Source: Stenocarpella maydis
Lineage: Eukaryota > Ascomycota > Sordariomycetes > Diaporthales > Diaporthaceae
NCBI GenBank assembly: GCA_002270565.1
Contig: NQMI01000019.1
Coordinates: 434,001 to 498,000, forward strand
Length of the DNA: 64,000 bases
Reading direction: 5' to 3'
The notes under the pieces were generated by a model. That model did not search any database. It was not told the DNA's origin and saw nothing but the letters and a program-made list of their open reading frames with translations. Below, piece after piece: positions 32,996-45,417 of this stretch (position 1 is its first letter; each line of letters begins with the position of its first letter). The translations under genes were made by a program, and so were the position numbers.

Positions 32996-35474
32996 GATGG
33001 TAAGAAGGAAGATAAGACTGGAGTCCAGTAGGCTTCGTGAGGAAGTCAATGCGTGTGAGAAATATGGCAAAGATTCACAACCCACGAGTGGCTTCTTAAA
33101 TAAATGACACCCGTACAACGCCCAAGCCACCTAGACACATTGCTTTATCATGTTGATCCACTACAACCTGTAGTCACACTATCTTCGAGAAAGCCTGCAG
33201 TCCTTGCTTTAGGTTCAGATTGGATAAAATCCCTGACTTCCTGCCGGAAGCCACCACATCCGGGATTTTATTCTGCTGTTTTCCCTGTTTTATTGGGGCT
33301 GATCGCGGCGTCATTCCAGAAGATGCGCCTGGAATGGCTCACAATATCCCATTGCCGTGCGCTCCACCGTTACTAGGAAATACGCTAGCTGCATATTCCC
33401 CTTAGAGTAAGAAATAAACATCACGACTAATACCCCTTGCGGGTTGGTTCACTCCATCATCGTTCGCTTCCTTCTGGGGTTGGGATGACGATCCCCACGC
33501 GGCTGGTCTCACATCCGGAGCTAAGACCAATAGAGTTGTCGTGTTCAAGTTGGGGGCGCGGAAAGATACTTGCCAGCCACTCATGGCTCAGCAAGTAGCA
33601 AAGCGACAGCATTTCATCATTTGGAAAACCATGTTAGGCATGTGTGGCAACGCGCGACGAGACCAGTAGGACCAAGGGTGATGGCTGAGAATGGCGGAAA
33701 GTCGGAACATATTTAACGGCCCCTTGCCAAATGATCGGATCATGACCATGCCGAGTACCATGGATCGTCACATGACTCTTCACAATCGGCAACTACAAAG
33801 CAGCCAGTGTTGGCGTTGGGCCCCATTCGACCGCGTTGCTAATAAACCCGCCCGCCCAAAGCTCCACTAGCGCCGGGGCAGATTTGGTTGACCGTTCCAG
33901 GAACAGACAAAGCTCAAAAATAAAAGTGCCCAAGTGACATCTGCAGGCTGAATTGTCAATCAAAGATACGCAAGCTCCGTTTCCGCGGTGGCTCATTGCG
34001 ATCATGGAGCTGTCATTAGCTTGCCAAGGTGGCCTGGTCAGATATCGCAGACAATGGCCTTGATTGTAAATTCCCGGGCGCTCAAGCTTTGAGTTTCCTT
34101 TTGCATTACTTGTTTACAACATGCCCACAAGCCGAGCCGTTCTTACCTTCCTACTGTTCCCTACAAAACTTGCGGGATAAGAAAGGGCTATAAGACGGGC
34201 GAACTATCTTTTGGGCAAGCTTCGGTAAATCGAGATGCAGTACGTCGGTGGATCATCGTCGCTACTGCCATAGGCCATGATGCGTAGCAGACCCTTGTCA
34301 GTTGGACTAGACATCACGCCGGTGCAACGACACGTACTGTAACTCTGAATTGGTATCAACAAGTACCTATTTCACCAACCAGAGGTATAATGGTATTTCA
34401 ATGGCCCCTTTATATTAGTTTCATATGAATCATCCACTGTCCTCAACCTGATTTAATTTATGGCTATTACTCACCACGGAGGACTGGTCCAAGAGAACGA
34501 CGCTGGCAGCACGACAATTTTAAAACCAAGAATAAACAGGGAAAGATGGGATGCCGAGCAAACTGCTGGGGGATATATGTTGCCACGCTGATGTTCGGAG
34601 TTCATGTAGAACGAGCGCGTAAATGAAATCCATTACATACTGCTCGTACATATCTAGCTTTTGGTTCCATAGGTCGGCGCGACGGATTGTAAAATACATT
34701 ATATTAATGTCGAGCTCTTTCCAGTCGTGAGCCGCGCAGGGTTGATTAGTCGTCCCGATGGTATGGCTTCATTCAACTGTCGGCGTGACTTCAAGATTAT
34801 TGCGATATCTGAAGCAAGCAGTTTGAGGGTTGGCTTGGATCAGGAATCATCTCCCGACGTGACCGCAGTCAACATGACTGCCCTAGTCAAGGAGCTGGTC
34901 TACTAAATTTAATGTTTAGCATTTTCCGCGAAGGGAACAATTACAGAGGCGAGTCTCAATTTCATAATATCGCTATACGGAAAATGGCAGCAAATACTCA
35001 GATCAGAGCAAGCTGCTAGAAACTTGGCAATGGATTTTGCGAGTGTGACAGAAAGCGGGGTTTTAGGAGTATAAGAAGGCTAACGAAACAAGCAATTATC
35101 AGCACCATCTTGGAAAGTAGATCTGTTGCGCTCTCGATATTGACCGCCTTTGGGTCCCTCCTGGTCATTGGTTTTGTGGTGGCCCAGCTGGTCAGAAGCT
35201 GCCAGTCAGGCCAGCCTACGGGCTGTGGGCTGTAAGGGTGTGGACGTGTGAGGATGAGGTAATCCCAGCGGGCCACAATTGGCTGGCGGCCCACCAGAGG
35301 GAGCGCTGCGGCTGTGCTCGACCCCGCTGAAACTCGATGCAGGTCCAATTGGACGGAGCGTTTCCGCTCATTTGTATGTAGTCTGGGCAACGTAAAGCGC
35401 CTCTCACTCCTCAGCCCATCAGTCGCAATCTCATTCTCATTCTCAACCGTCACTCCAGATATCAGCCATCCACC
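32996..35474. other. long intergenic region
   Basis: Divergent upstream regions of the GPI protein (minus) and phospholipase C (plus). No gene supported in 2.5 kb; moderately AT-rich between 34300 and 35050. Confidence 0.5.
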
Positions 35475-37235
35475 ATGGCTGAAGGCTTGACCTCGACCCT
35501 GGCCAGCCTGAACCCCTTCTCCAGAAAGGGCACCTCACCAGAGGATGACGAGAACGGCGAGGAGGTCGACAACACCACCATTGCTGGTGGGGGCCACGGC
35601 GCTCGCCTGACCGACGTGACTCAGCACCAGCTGCGCGTCAGCCATGCGCTGAAAGCCTTTCTGGTTGACCATGGAGTGCTCTCCAAGCACGATCTCCATG
35701 GTGATACAGACGAGGTACAAGGTGCGGCTCTGCACGCACTGGTCAAGAAGCCGCATATTAGCGTTCCACCGCACGTCACTGACCGGTCGCACCCGCTGCC
35801 CGAGTACTTCATCAGTTCCAGCCACAACACATATCTCTTGGCGCACCAACTATTTGGCACGTCATCCGCGTCGGCCTACGAGACCGCCCTGAAGGCAGGC
35901 GCCAGATGCGTCGAGATCGATGCATGGGACGGTGAGGAAGACAAGGACGAGCCAAAGGTCACCCACGGCTACACTCTGGTGTCTCATATCCCATTCCGCC
36001 AGGTCTGTGAGACCATCCGCGATGTGGTCGACCAGGAAGCCGCAGAGGCTGTCAATGAGCAGGGGTACCGGGCTGCTCCGGTCATGATTTCCCTTGAGAA
36101 CCACTGCGATGCCCACGGCCAGCAGCGGCTAGTAGATATCATGAAAGAGGTCTGGGGACATCGCCTGCTCAGCAAGGCCATCCGAGAAAAGGGCCACGGA
36201 GAGCAGCAGGGCGGCGACCACGTCACTCTCCAAGAGCTTGGCTCCAAGATTGTCGTCATAGTCGAGTTCCATCTAGAGGGGGAGAAGGACTCGGACTCTG
36301 GCACCAGTGACGACTCATCCGATGACGAGAGCAAGGAGGCACGGAAGAAGTACAAGGAAAAGAAGACGACGACCGGCGCAGGCGTAATCATACCAGAGCT
36401 CGCCGAGCTCGGCGTCTATGCCCAGTCGGTCAAGCCCATCGACAACTCATGGTTCGAGCAGCCTCAGATGACCAACGGTCCTCACCATCATCTCATCAAT
36501 GTTTCCGAGACCGGCCTCCTGAAACTCATGCCCAAATTCAACGAGAACATCGCGAAGCACAATGCACATCACCTGATGCGTGTATTCCCCAAAGGAACCC
36601 GTATCTCATCCAAGAACCTCAAGCCGGTGCCCTTTTGGGGCATTGGCGCGCAGATCTGCGCCCTCAACTGGCAGACTTTTGGCATCAGCATGCAACTCAA
36701 CGAGGCGCTCTTCGCGGGCACAGACGGATACGTCCTCAAGCCCGCAGCGCTCCGAAGCGGCGGGGACGGCAACGTTACGACTGGGCAAAAGAAGAGCCTC
36801 CGCGTCCACGTCGCGGGAGCCACGGATCTGCCACTGCCAAAGGGTAAGGAAGCGGACGAAATCAAGCCATATGTGACGGCTTCTCTCTACCACCCTCTTG
36901 ATTTGAAGAAGGACGACACTGCGTCCAATAAGCAGAGGACGTCGCCGTATCGGCAGCACAAGCTTGGCTTCCTGCATCGCGGAGAAAACCCGCCGCCGAC
37001 GGAGCCCCTCTGGGATGAGACTCTGGAGTTCGAGTACGAAGACAGTGAGCTGGCTTTCCTGAGGATTCTGATCAAGAGCGACGATTCATTCGCCGTCAAC
37101 CCGATCCTTGCGCTTACTACCGTGCGGCTTCTTTACGCTGCAGAGGGCTGGAGTTTTATCCGGTTGCTAGATTTGAAGGGGCGGGAGACAAAGTCCTCGC
37201 TGCTGGTCAAGTTTGAGATCCAGAACGCTGATTAG
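35475..37235 (+). CDS. phosphoinositide-specific phospholipase C (delta-type)
   Basis: Single exon, 586 aa. It cleaves PIP2 to inositol trisphosphate and diacylglycerol at membranes, with calcium. The X domain spans about 108-265: His117 and Asn118 in ISSSHNTYL, Glu147 and Asp149 in CVEIDAWDG, His164 in THGYTLVSHIPF and Glu208 in ISLENHC. These correspond to the catalytic His pair and calcium ligands of PLC-delta1. An acidic Ser/Asp/Glu linker at about 270-295 separates it from the Y domain (about 315-425, with RVFPKGTRISSKN and LNWQTFGISMQLNEALF). A C2 domain follows (about 435-583). No PH domain is visible and the N-terminal EF-hand part is degenerate, as in many fungal PLCs. Confidence 0.94.
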   Translation: MAEGLTSTLASLNPFSRKGTSPEDDENGEEVDNTTIAGGGHGARLTDVTQHQLRVSHALKAFLVDHGVLSKHDLHGDTDEVQGAALHALVKKPHISVPPHVTDRSHPLPEYFISSSHNTYLLAHQLFGTSSASAYETALKAGARCVEIDAWDGEEDKDEPKVTHGYTLVSHIPFRQVCETIRDVVDQEAAEAVNEQGYRAAPVMISLENHCDAHGQQRLVDIMKEVWGHRLLSKAIREKGHGEQQGGDHVTLQELGSKIVVIVEFHLEGEKDSDSGTSDDSSDDESKEARKKYKEKKTTTGAGVIIPELAELGVYAQSVKPIDNSWFEQPQMTNGPHHHLINVSETGLLKLMPKFNENIAKHNAHHLMRVFPKGTRISSKNLKPVPFWGIGAQICALNWQTFGISMQLNEALFAGTDGYVLKPAALRSGGDGNVTTGQKKSLRVHVAGATDLPLPKGKEADEIKPYVTASLYHPLDLKKDDTASNKQRTSPYRQHKLGFLHRGENPPPTEPLWDETLEFEYEDSELAFLRILIKSDDSFAVNPILALTTVRLLYAAEGWSFIRLLDLKGRETKSSLLVKFEIQNAD

Positions 37236-37602
37236 GGCGCAAAAAGTGCGTTCCAAGACACTGGGCAAGTAGTGACAGAGCGGGCCGGCGGGGCAGTTAA
37301 TGGGCCTTGACTTCTTCGTAATTGTTGTATAGTCCTGCGTTCAGGATTCTTGTTACCTGTGGCTCTCGCCCTCTGCTATCTAAGGCGCAACCGGTGATGT
37401 TAATACTGCAGTAGCCCTCGTTTTTCAAGGTTGCTTACTAGCACATCTGATAAGATACACGCAACGCCTTAGGAAATGCTCATGCCTTTTCATAATTTGC
37501 GCCGACATGGAAATTTTGAGAATATTTTGAGTCTTTGGCTAGGACTACCTAGGTACTCTTGACAGCTCGAGCTAGGAATAGATATGCTTGGTTTGAAGTA
37601 CA
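37236..37602. other. intergenic between convergent genes
   Basis: 3' flanks of phospholipase C and the transporter. No gene. Confidence 0.6.
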
Positions 37603-39179
37603 TTAGGCCTGACTCTCCCCATCCCTCCTCGCTGCAACACCTTCCACTACATTCTCATCATATTCATCGTCACTGTCCTTGATGCCAGTCATCTTTGCGA
37701 CCACCTTGGCCGCAAAGCAGTCCCCAGACACATTGACGGCGGTCCTGAAACGATCCAAAAACCAGTCAATAGCTACGACAACAGCATACATCCCAGTGAT
37801 AGGGACGTTCACGGCCTCACAAATCATCACCGTGAGGACAAGTGACGAGCTAGGAATTGGCGAAGCCCCGATTGTTGCCAGGGTAGAGAGCAACATGACG
37901 ATCACGTACTGCGCTGCGTTTAGGGTGATTCCCTGAGTGGCAGCCATGAATGTTACCACGACAGGGAAATAAATAGCCGTTCTGCGATCGATTAGCTTTG
38001 GAGAGTCCAAAAAAAAGGAAGAAGAGTTTATGGGGTCAATGAAAGGCTAATTACAAACCCGTCCATATTTACAAGGCATCCAACTGGAACTGCGAACTTG
38101 GTCACAACCACTGGAACGCCCTGCGCCAGTGTTGTTCGCATGGTCACAGGTAGCGTGGCAGCCGAGCTGGCAGAGCCCCAGGCAGTCATCCAAGCAGGCG
38201 AAATACGCAGGAAGAATTTATAAGGGTTTTCCTTCACCAGCACCGCGAAGATCACTGCCAAGGTGATGAACATATGGATGAACATCCCTGACAGGGCTGC
38301 CCCGATCAAAACACCGAGATTCTGCCCAATTTCTGAGATCTCCAACCGGAACATATTAGGCAGGATGAGGAAGAAGACACCAATCGGGGCGAGCTTAATC
38401 AGGAAAATTATGATCTTAATGACCATCTCCTCGATTTCCTTTACAACCCTAAGGATAGGGCTGTCGCGTTTGAGGAGGTAGCCCACGACGATACTGACAA
38501 CCATCACGCTCAGCAGAGTGTCTTCAGCCAAGGCACTGAAAATGTTCTGAGGCACCAGTGTCTCGAACAGGAGTACTACTGCCTCATGGGGTTGAACCTG
38601 TTCGGTTTCCGGGTCACTCTCCTCCCCGTCTTCGCCCTGGACCGGAACCATGAGGCGCGACCAGCCCAGGGAAACGGTTATGATGGAGAAAACAATGGCG
38701 ATGATAGTAGTGATCAGGTAATAACCCAGTGTCCATTTGGCAATTAGTGCTCCGTTTCCGGAGCCCAGGTCACGAAGTGACTGGACAGCGAGGACGAGGG
38801 AGGTAATGATCAGGGGAAGTACTGCGCTGGCTATTAGTTCATGTCACACCGAAGCTCTGCCCGCACTAATGGTCTTCTACCCACCGGTAGCTCTCAGGGC
38901 TCTAAGCCACGTGGTCCCTGGGATGCCGAGGAGTTCAGGTGCAGCCTCGGGTATGGAGTCGGCATCTGGGACAGTACTGGTAACGGCCAGGCCGATTGCG
39001 ATAGCGACTACCGCAGAAACGACAATCTGAGCTGCAGATCCGGGCTCTTTGATTGGGTGCCACCAGGGCTTCTTGGTCTCGGCCAGTGGGGTTGCTGGAG
39101 CATCTCGCACGTCGACTGAGCGGGATGAGTCTGTCCGCGAGGCCTCGCGCGTTTGCCCCGTCTCGAGTTCTTTGTCCAT
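37603..39179 (-). CDS. sodium:dicarboxylate/glutamate symporter family transporter (SLC1/DAACS)
   Basis: Three exons: 39179-38885, 38821-38059 and 37981-37603, giving 478 aa, standard for SLC1. It should import dicarboxylates or acidic amino acids with Na+ or H+ across a membrane. The N-terminus is polar; membrane segments begin at about 50 (AAQIVVSAVVAIAIGLAV). Conserved parts: the HP1-like Ser-rich turn GSASSAATLPVTMR, transmembrane 7 NMDGTAIYFPVVV, with NMDGT restored exactly across intron 2, HP2 ATIGASPIPSSSLVL, and transmembrane 8 DRFRTAVNVSGD, whose Arg is typical of carriers of acidic substrates. An acidic loop (about 150-175) between early helices is a fungal feature. Intron 1 restores LRATVLPLIITS. 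Confidence 0.92.
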
Positions 39180-41169
39180 CTCGTGGCTGAAAGGCTGTGG
39201 GAGTGCCGGGTGAACGCAATGAAGTCAGTTCATGAGAGCAGAGTGAGAAAAGGACACTCACGAAATCTGTGTCCTCGTGGCACCTCCTGGCACAGGTTTT
39301 ATCTGAGCGAAGGTGGCGGCCTTGTGCGACACCGGTGTTGACCGATATCCCTTCCCACAATTCAGCTTATCGGTAGGAAGCTAGGCGCCAATCGTTCCGG
39401 ACGTCAATGAGAAGCAGAGAGTGGATGAAAATCAAGCCAAGTGAAGCCGGTGGCCTGCCTCAAGCTTAAGGATAAGCTTGAGGATGCCACCCAAGGCTGG
39501 GCGAGATAACCGCCACCTCTCTCGATTTCTGAATTGAGTCCTCCAACAGCTATTTGCCAAGTGATTCCCATCCCTCATGCCCTTCAACTAGGGATTAGTC
39601 TCGCTACCAACAGCTTGCTTCTAACAGGTACTACCAGCTAAATAGCAATGGCCACTGTTTCTTTTTGCTTCGGCACGTTGTTCCGGACCTGAGTTGTTTC
39701 CCAAAACCTGTCTGACCAACTACCTATGCATACCCGGAACGAACAGTTTCTCCACTCATGTGCTTCCAAGACCTTTGCCCAGGCTGACCACAGGTCTTGG
39801 GTCTGTGCCGCCGAGCACCAAAATGGGCGGCCAAGGCTTGGACCTTTCCAAAGTGTGCCATTGATTTCGAATTATGATGTTCGAAGCAGACTCTACTGTT
39901 GAATTCTGTGGGTGTCCGTTCCGCTTGAGGAAAAATTTGGTTCTATTTAACAACTTCATTTTCTCGCCTCACAAGCGGCTCATCTGATTCCATGGAACTC
40001 GAGGATGGGGCCAGTGTTCAATCCGACCATTGTTGGGAGAGATGCAACTGCCAGTGAGTATTAACTGCTCGCATGATCTTGCTTGCAACAACGCGCAGCT
40101 GATACCTACCAGGGGGAAGGGGGTTAGTTATAGAGGTTTTGCAATGCAATTATAAATTTACTAATTATTTATTTGATACAACCTCATTTAAACAAGTCTT
40201 GGAACAATTATTAGTACTTATGTTATAGGAATGAGTGCGTGTTTAATAGGCGTAAGTGTCATGATGAGTGTGATTTAAGTAGGTGTCAAGGTAATGCACT
40301 GACGTATGCTCCTTTCCTTTTGACTAAACTGGAGGTCCTCGGAAACAATTACGGTTCCTTGGATATCGTATAAAACCTTTCGATCGTTGCCAAAGCACGA
40401 TGAGACAGACATCTCGTGATATGATATACCCAGGTACCCTGAAGATGTCACATTTTTTTCTCTTCTCCCCTAGATGCGCTGTATCCATGACATAATTCTG
40501 CGTGTGGATTTTCCATTGTCGTGGGTTTGAGTTGCTTTATCGGAAAGAGGGTGAACGTTTCCATGCGGGCTGCGGAGCACTTCCGGAGCGGATCGATATG
40601 TTTGGGCATGTCTCCATTCACATTAAATTCCCACAGCAGGGTGCTAGATTCCGAGTTCTCGTACATCGCTGCTGTCATAATCTAAGGCCAAGCTTGCAAA
40701 TGGCCCACCTCTGAACATTTGGGTGCCGTGTTGCAACTTCAAGTTCTGTCGCCACATTGGCAGTCGCTCGCAATGGGGGCATAAAAGTGCCAAAGTACCT
40801 AGGTAGCCCGGGCATTATATGTCCACAGACCTATTATCTGATAAGAATGCCCGCCTTCTTTGGAGCCATATCAGCAGAAACCAACATCAGAAAGGAGATC
40901 CGGTGATCGGCCAGTTACGCCGGGTCGGGATCCCCGCCGGAATGAGGAGTAAGTCGGTGACTGGGAGAAAGGGGCCCGTTCAGTCGGGTCACACTCACCC
41001 GCACTGTCGAGCTATAAATCCTGACTGACGCGCCAGCATCCGGACAGGTCTGATGAAAAGGACCAAATCGAGTTGTAGCTCCTGGATATTCACATCAGCT
41101 CTCAGTGTTAGCACCTGCAGGACGTATTCTGCCTCAACGACTGCCGTGGCTCCCCCTAAGGTCCAGACC
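39180..41169. other. intergenic between divergent genes
   Basis: 2 kb without a supported gene. It holds the promoters of the transporter (minus) and the dehydrogenase (plus). 40120-40260 is AT-rich. Confidence 0.5.
41013..41018 (+). promoter_or_regulatory. TATA box of the short-chain dehydrogenase gene
   Basis: TATAAA in GAGCTATAAATCC, 157 bases before the ATG at 41170 and 40 bases before an upstream in-frame ATG at 41053. A start about 30 nt downstream would leave only a very short leader for the upstream ATG. Confidence 0.5.
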
Positions 41170-42206
41170 ATGTCGGGTTCCTTCAGTGTTTCCGGGAAAA
41201 CAGCTATTGTCACTGGTGCAGGGTCGGGTGAGCGGCGGTTTTTTTCCTACACCAAAAATAGCCACGAGACGATGATGTTCAATGCTTGCTGACTCACTTG
41301 ATAATCACCGATTAAATAGGGATCAATCTCTCTTTCGCAGCACTCCTGCTGTCTCGAAACTGCAATGTCGTCTTCGCGGACCTAGCACTGCGGCCAGAAG
41401 CTGAGAATCTCGTTGCCAAATACAGCGATGCAGCAAGCATTCCCCGCGCCGTGTTTGTCAAGACTGATGTCACATCATGGCCTGCTCTCTCAGAAATGTT
41501 CAGCACCACCCTGTCAGAGTTCAGGGGTGTTGACGTTATCTGCCCTGGTGCTGGCGTCTACGAGCCTCACTGGTCCAACTTTTGGCACCCACCGGGATCT
41601 TCCGAGAGCAAGGACGATATGAACGGAGAGCCAGGCCACTATGCACTCCTGGATATCAACCTAAATCATCCGATCCGCGTGACACAACTTGCGTTATCCC
41701 ACTGGCTGCACCCCCGGCCAGGAAAAGCTGCGGTCTCACCATCAAACCCGAAGAGGATTGTACATATTGCCTCAGTGGCTGGGTACTTGCCGAATCTCAA
41801 CTGCCCGCTCTACGGTGCATCCAAATTCGCCATTACAGGTTTTGTGAGGAGCCTGGCGGCTCTGGATGACAAGCACGGCGTGCGAGTAAACGCCGTGGCT
41901 CCAGGTGTCGTCAGAACACCGCTGTGGCTAGAGCACCCGGAGAAAATGACCTACCTCGACACAGCGGATGGATGGGTAACACCGGATGAGGTAGCAGACG
42001 CAATGCTTCAGTGTGTAGAGAATAGTGATCTGGTCGGCGGTACTATTTTCGAGGTTGGAAAGGATAGTACTCGCTGCGTGCAAACCTTCAATGACCCTGG
42101 CCCGGACAGTGACCCAAACAAGGGTCTAGTAGCGAGGAATGCGAAGAACGGCCGCGACATGGTGTGGACGTGGCTCCAGGACAAGAGCATTTGGGGATCG
42201 TATTGA
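41170..42206 (+). CDS. short-chain dehydrogenase/reductase (15-hydroxyprostaglandin dehydrogenase-like)
   Basis: Two exons, 41170-41227 and 41320-42206, giving 314 aa. It is an NAD(P)-dependent oxidoreductase of the classical SDR fold. The intron interrupts the cofactor motif and its removal restores TGAGSGIN. Later motifs are CPGAGVYEP (in place of NNAG), IVHIASVAGY with the catalytic Ser, and LYGASKFAI with the catalytic Tyr and Lys, then APGVVRTPLW. This order resembles fungal 15-hydroxyprostaglandin dehydrogenase-like enzymes; the substrate is unknown. An in-frame ATG at 41053 would add 39 residues rich in Ser, Thr and basic residues that could be a mitochondrial presequence, but the TATA box position makes 41170 at least as likely. 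Confidence 0.9.
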
Positions 42207-43925
42207 GGAAGATTATGTTGGTGAACGATTCGTACGATTGCTCAGTTTCTCTCTCGAGCCGGTGGCATCGCAGGTGGCAATCTGCAGGTTGGGCGTTATC
42301 ACAATATCATTGCATAGCCTATTAGACTTTCGATCGAAAGTTCCGGGATACACAAAATTTGTAAACGAACGGGCTGCCTCAATCAATCGAGAATTCATGA
42401 TATTTTCGAGATAGGATAGATGGTGTCTCGGTTGCACGCATGTGTTGATGGACGACTTACACCGCGAGGCATTTACCTCCAGTGATACCAGGAAAAATCA
42501 ATTCCATGACGAAGGCGAATTGAAGCCAGCCTTCAGTAGCCAACCTTGCAAGCAGGAGCGTTACGTTCGGGTATTGTACCCAGGTTGACTAAACTTGATT
42601 TCACGAAAATTGATCGGAAAATCTGGGCCGCCGAGGGAACATCATGCATCGTGGCGAGGCAAGGGACTTCCCCCGTCTCGTAACTGGCCACATTATGCTG
42701 TACCCGTATCGTTTAGCCCGTTTGAGATCAGCATCAAGTCCGAGGATCGAGTTTCCAGATCATCGATCGCTAGAGAACGCCGAGACACTAAGTCTCCTGA
42801 AGTCTCCTTGACACACGACGTGCATACGGTTGTTGCCTTCGATTCCCCATGCAGTGAGCCGTTGCCACCAATACGTTCCAATGACCGAACACCAGGCTAC
42901 GAGAACCCGCAGCTCAGCCCTGTGAGAATTGACAGGCATTGCACCGGGTACCTCATCCGGAGAGGCAAGTGTCTCTACATGCGGGCTGCTGGTTCCTCCT
43001 GAACCAATGCAGCATTCTGAATAGCCGGCCCTCTCGGATCGAGACCCTTTGCCAACGCTCGCCGCCTTCTCGCAGAATATGCGCCACAGCTAATCAGACT
43101 GACAGGGGCTGTCGTGTCAGGGTCATCGAGCACAACATCAGTCAGAGGGATCAGGAACCCACACAGGCAGAACAGGGCGTGGTGTCGGTGCCATCATGCC
43201 GGGCGTGGGTTCCCAATCCCTCTTATTACTGGGCATTCGACATGTATACGCAGCTTCCACGATAATCGGTTTCGTTGTTAATCCGACCATAATCACCTTC
43301 TTTATTTTTTTAAATTTAAAAAGTAAAAATAAAAAGGAGATAGAATAATCGCATTATAATCATAAATTACAGGAGCATGGCTTTATGCCCTTTATCTCTA
43401 GACTTTCAATGCTTTATCCCAATTCGGTGCCTCGCCCGCACAATCCTGGTTACACCGACTGCGTCTATTGGGATGCTTGCAGTCCGTCCTGCAGTTTGTT
43501 CTGCCAACATAACACCGAAGGCCGCAAACCAACGAATCCGATCCTTCTAACCCTTGCTCATCAATGATCATGTATGTTTGCCTGCACTGACACATTCTCC
43601 GCCCCAGCATTTTGCCAAATCTGCCGCAGTGAGGATTTTAATGAGTTCCCAGTCTTCCGGAACTTATGTGATGTTCCACAAGATGCTCAAGAGAGATGTC
43701 TAGACCGTCCAGCAGGTGGCAGCATTCGAATGCTCCTAAATCGGCGCCCAGCATGTCAGAAACCTTTACTTATGTATCTGCCTTCGTTCTTCTTCACTTA
43801 AATTTCTTTCCATCCAGTTCTTCTCATCGGATCTCATCTATCAGAAACAACGTTGAATCCGTCAACATAACTGCCCCTTTACCCCCAACTCAAATTTTGT
43901 CTTTTCTTTACACACTAAGCAACAA
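42207..43925. other. intergenic with an old dispersed repeat
   Basis: No gene supported. 43262-43440 holds an AT-rich sequence related to one at 48400-48530 (see the repeat entry). The remainder has short ORFs without domains. Confidence 0.45.
43262..43440 (+). repeat. diverged dispersed repeat, copy 1
   Basis: Shares in the same order with 48400-48530: TCGGTTT, TAATCCG, CCA.AAT, AAAAAGGAG, CTTTCAATG and GCCTCGCC. This copy is richer in A and T, possibly from RIP. The type of element is unknown. Confidence 0.45.
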
Positions 43926-45417
43926 ATGGCCTTTGTCCTTGCCGCCCTATGGTGAGTAAATTTGCCGATACTTAAAGTGTTGTTGTTCAAATGTCAAATT
44001 TGTCACTGCCTGCCTAAGCTGAATATCTTTAAGGCTTTGGGGACGCTTCGAATGTAACATCGAGGCAGCACACGAAAAAGCGTACAAACCTTTGCTTCTC
44101 CCGGGAAAACCCTTATACAGCACACAAGATGTCAGCGTTGTGGTTGCCACAATAGATACTCCAGATACTTTGCCTGAATCTCTGTGTCAATGGATTAGAA
44201 ATAATCCTCATGAGATCATCATCGTCACTATCCAACGAGATCTCCCACTTGTTCGGTTTTTGGTCTCACAAGTTCCCTCGGCGGCAAATATCACCCAGAT
44301 TGTCACCTGCGGCATCACAAACAAAAGAGAACAACTTGCTAAGGGAATCCGAATGGCACGAAGCCAAGTGATAGCCCTTGTGGATGATGATGTATTTTGG
44401 CCAGCAGGCACGGTGCTACCGTATCTATTGGCTGGCCTGGAGGACCCAAAGGTAGGAGGGGTTCAGGGGAAGCAAAGGTACGTCAAATGAGTCTTTGTGT
44501 TCTTTCTCTTCAGGTCGTTTAACTTTTCACTCTCGGCAGAAGGGATAACTGCGGACCTAGGTAATTAATCATTTTGGCTGACCTTGCCACAATATGTAGT
44601 GCATATGTCCCAGAGAGCCGACGTAAGGGCAGTGAAATCACCCCCTGGGAGGTGGCTGCAATTCGCTGCATGGAAGTTCAGAATCGCATCCAAGCGGTGC
44701 GATTTGCCGCAGATGAGGGCTGCTTCTGCCTCATAGGTCGCACTATGCTGTTGCGGTCGAGCATCCTTCAGGACGAGGATTTCCTCCACTCCATGTGCAA
44801 TGACTATTGGGCAGGCAATAAGCTCAGCACGGGAGACGATTGCTTTATCTCGCGCTGGATGATGAGCCGAGACTGGAAGTTCTGCATCCAGAACGCTCCT
44901 GAGGCCGAGGTTCTGACGTTGATACCTAAAGACAGCAAAATGCTGTTACAGAACGTGAGATGGAAAAGGAGTTCATTCCAGTCTTGCCGGGCAGTTCTTT
45001 TTCGTTCGCCTGGCTTCTGGCAATATTTTCGGTAATTACGCCTGGAATCCCCTTCCTCGTTTCTTTCGAGCATCCCCAGGCTCAGAAACCCGGGCTGATC
45101 TTCTCCCTGTTCGCAGAACTTACCCTTACACGGCCCGCAAGCTTGTTGAACGCCTTCTCGCCCTCCCTATAACCTGGCTTTACCTCTGGGCATGGATCGA
45201 AAGCTTCCGAAAGTGCCCGATACTGGCGGGGATACTAGTCTTGTGGTACATTAGGACATCGTTAAGAAGCTATGGGGATCTGATGCAAAAGTATCCTTAT
45301 TTCGGGGCTAAAATTTGGGGTGCATTTCTCTTCGACAATTTGTGTCCCCTGTTGGACACTTACTGCTGGTGTACGCTGAACCGTGAGTCCTGGCTGACAC
45401 GGCGAGACTCTGATTGA
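43926..45417 (+). CDS. family-2 glycosyltransferase (fungal Cps1/polysaccharide synthase-like)
   Basis: Best model: 43926-43951, 44034-44477, 44600-45031 and 45117-45417. A membrane-bound processive GT2 in the cellulose/hyaluronan synthase clan. Seen: SVVVATIDTPDTLP, a catalytic Asp cluster in ALVDDDVFWPAGT, GDDCFISRW for the next Asp, and VRWKRSS in place of QxxRW. The last exon adds two likely membrane segments (LALPITWLYLWAW and CPILAGILVLWY) and the end LCPLLDTYCW, restored from FRTYPYTARKL over intron 3. A 21-nt mini-exon at 44541-44561 also fits in frame between exons 2 and 3 and cannot be decided by eye. Exon 1 is only 26 nt and is the least certain; a longer N-terminus is possible. 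Confidence 0.78.
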
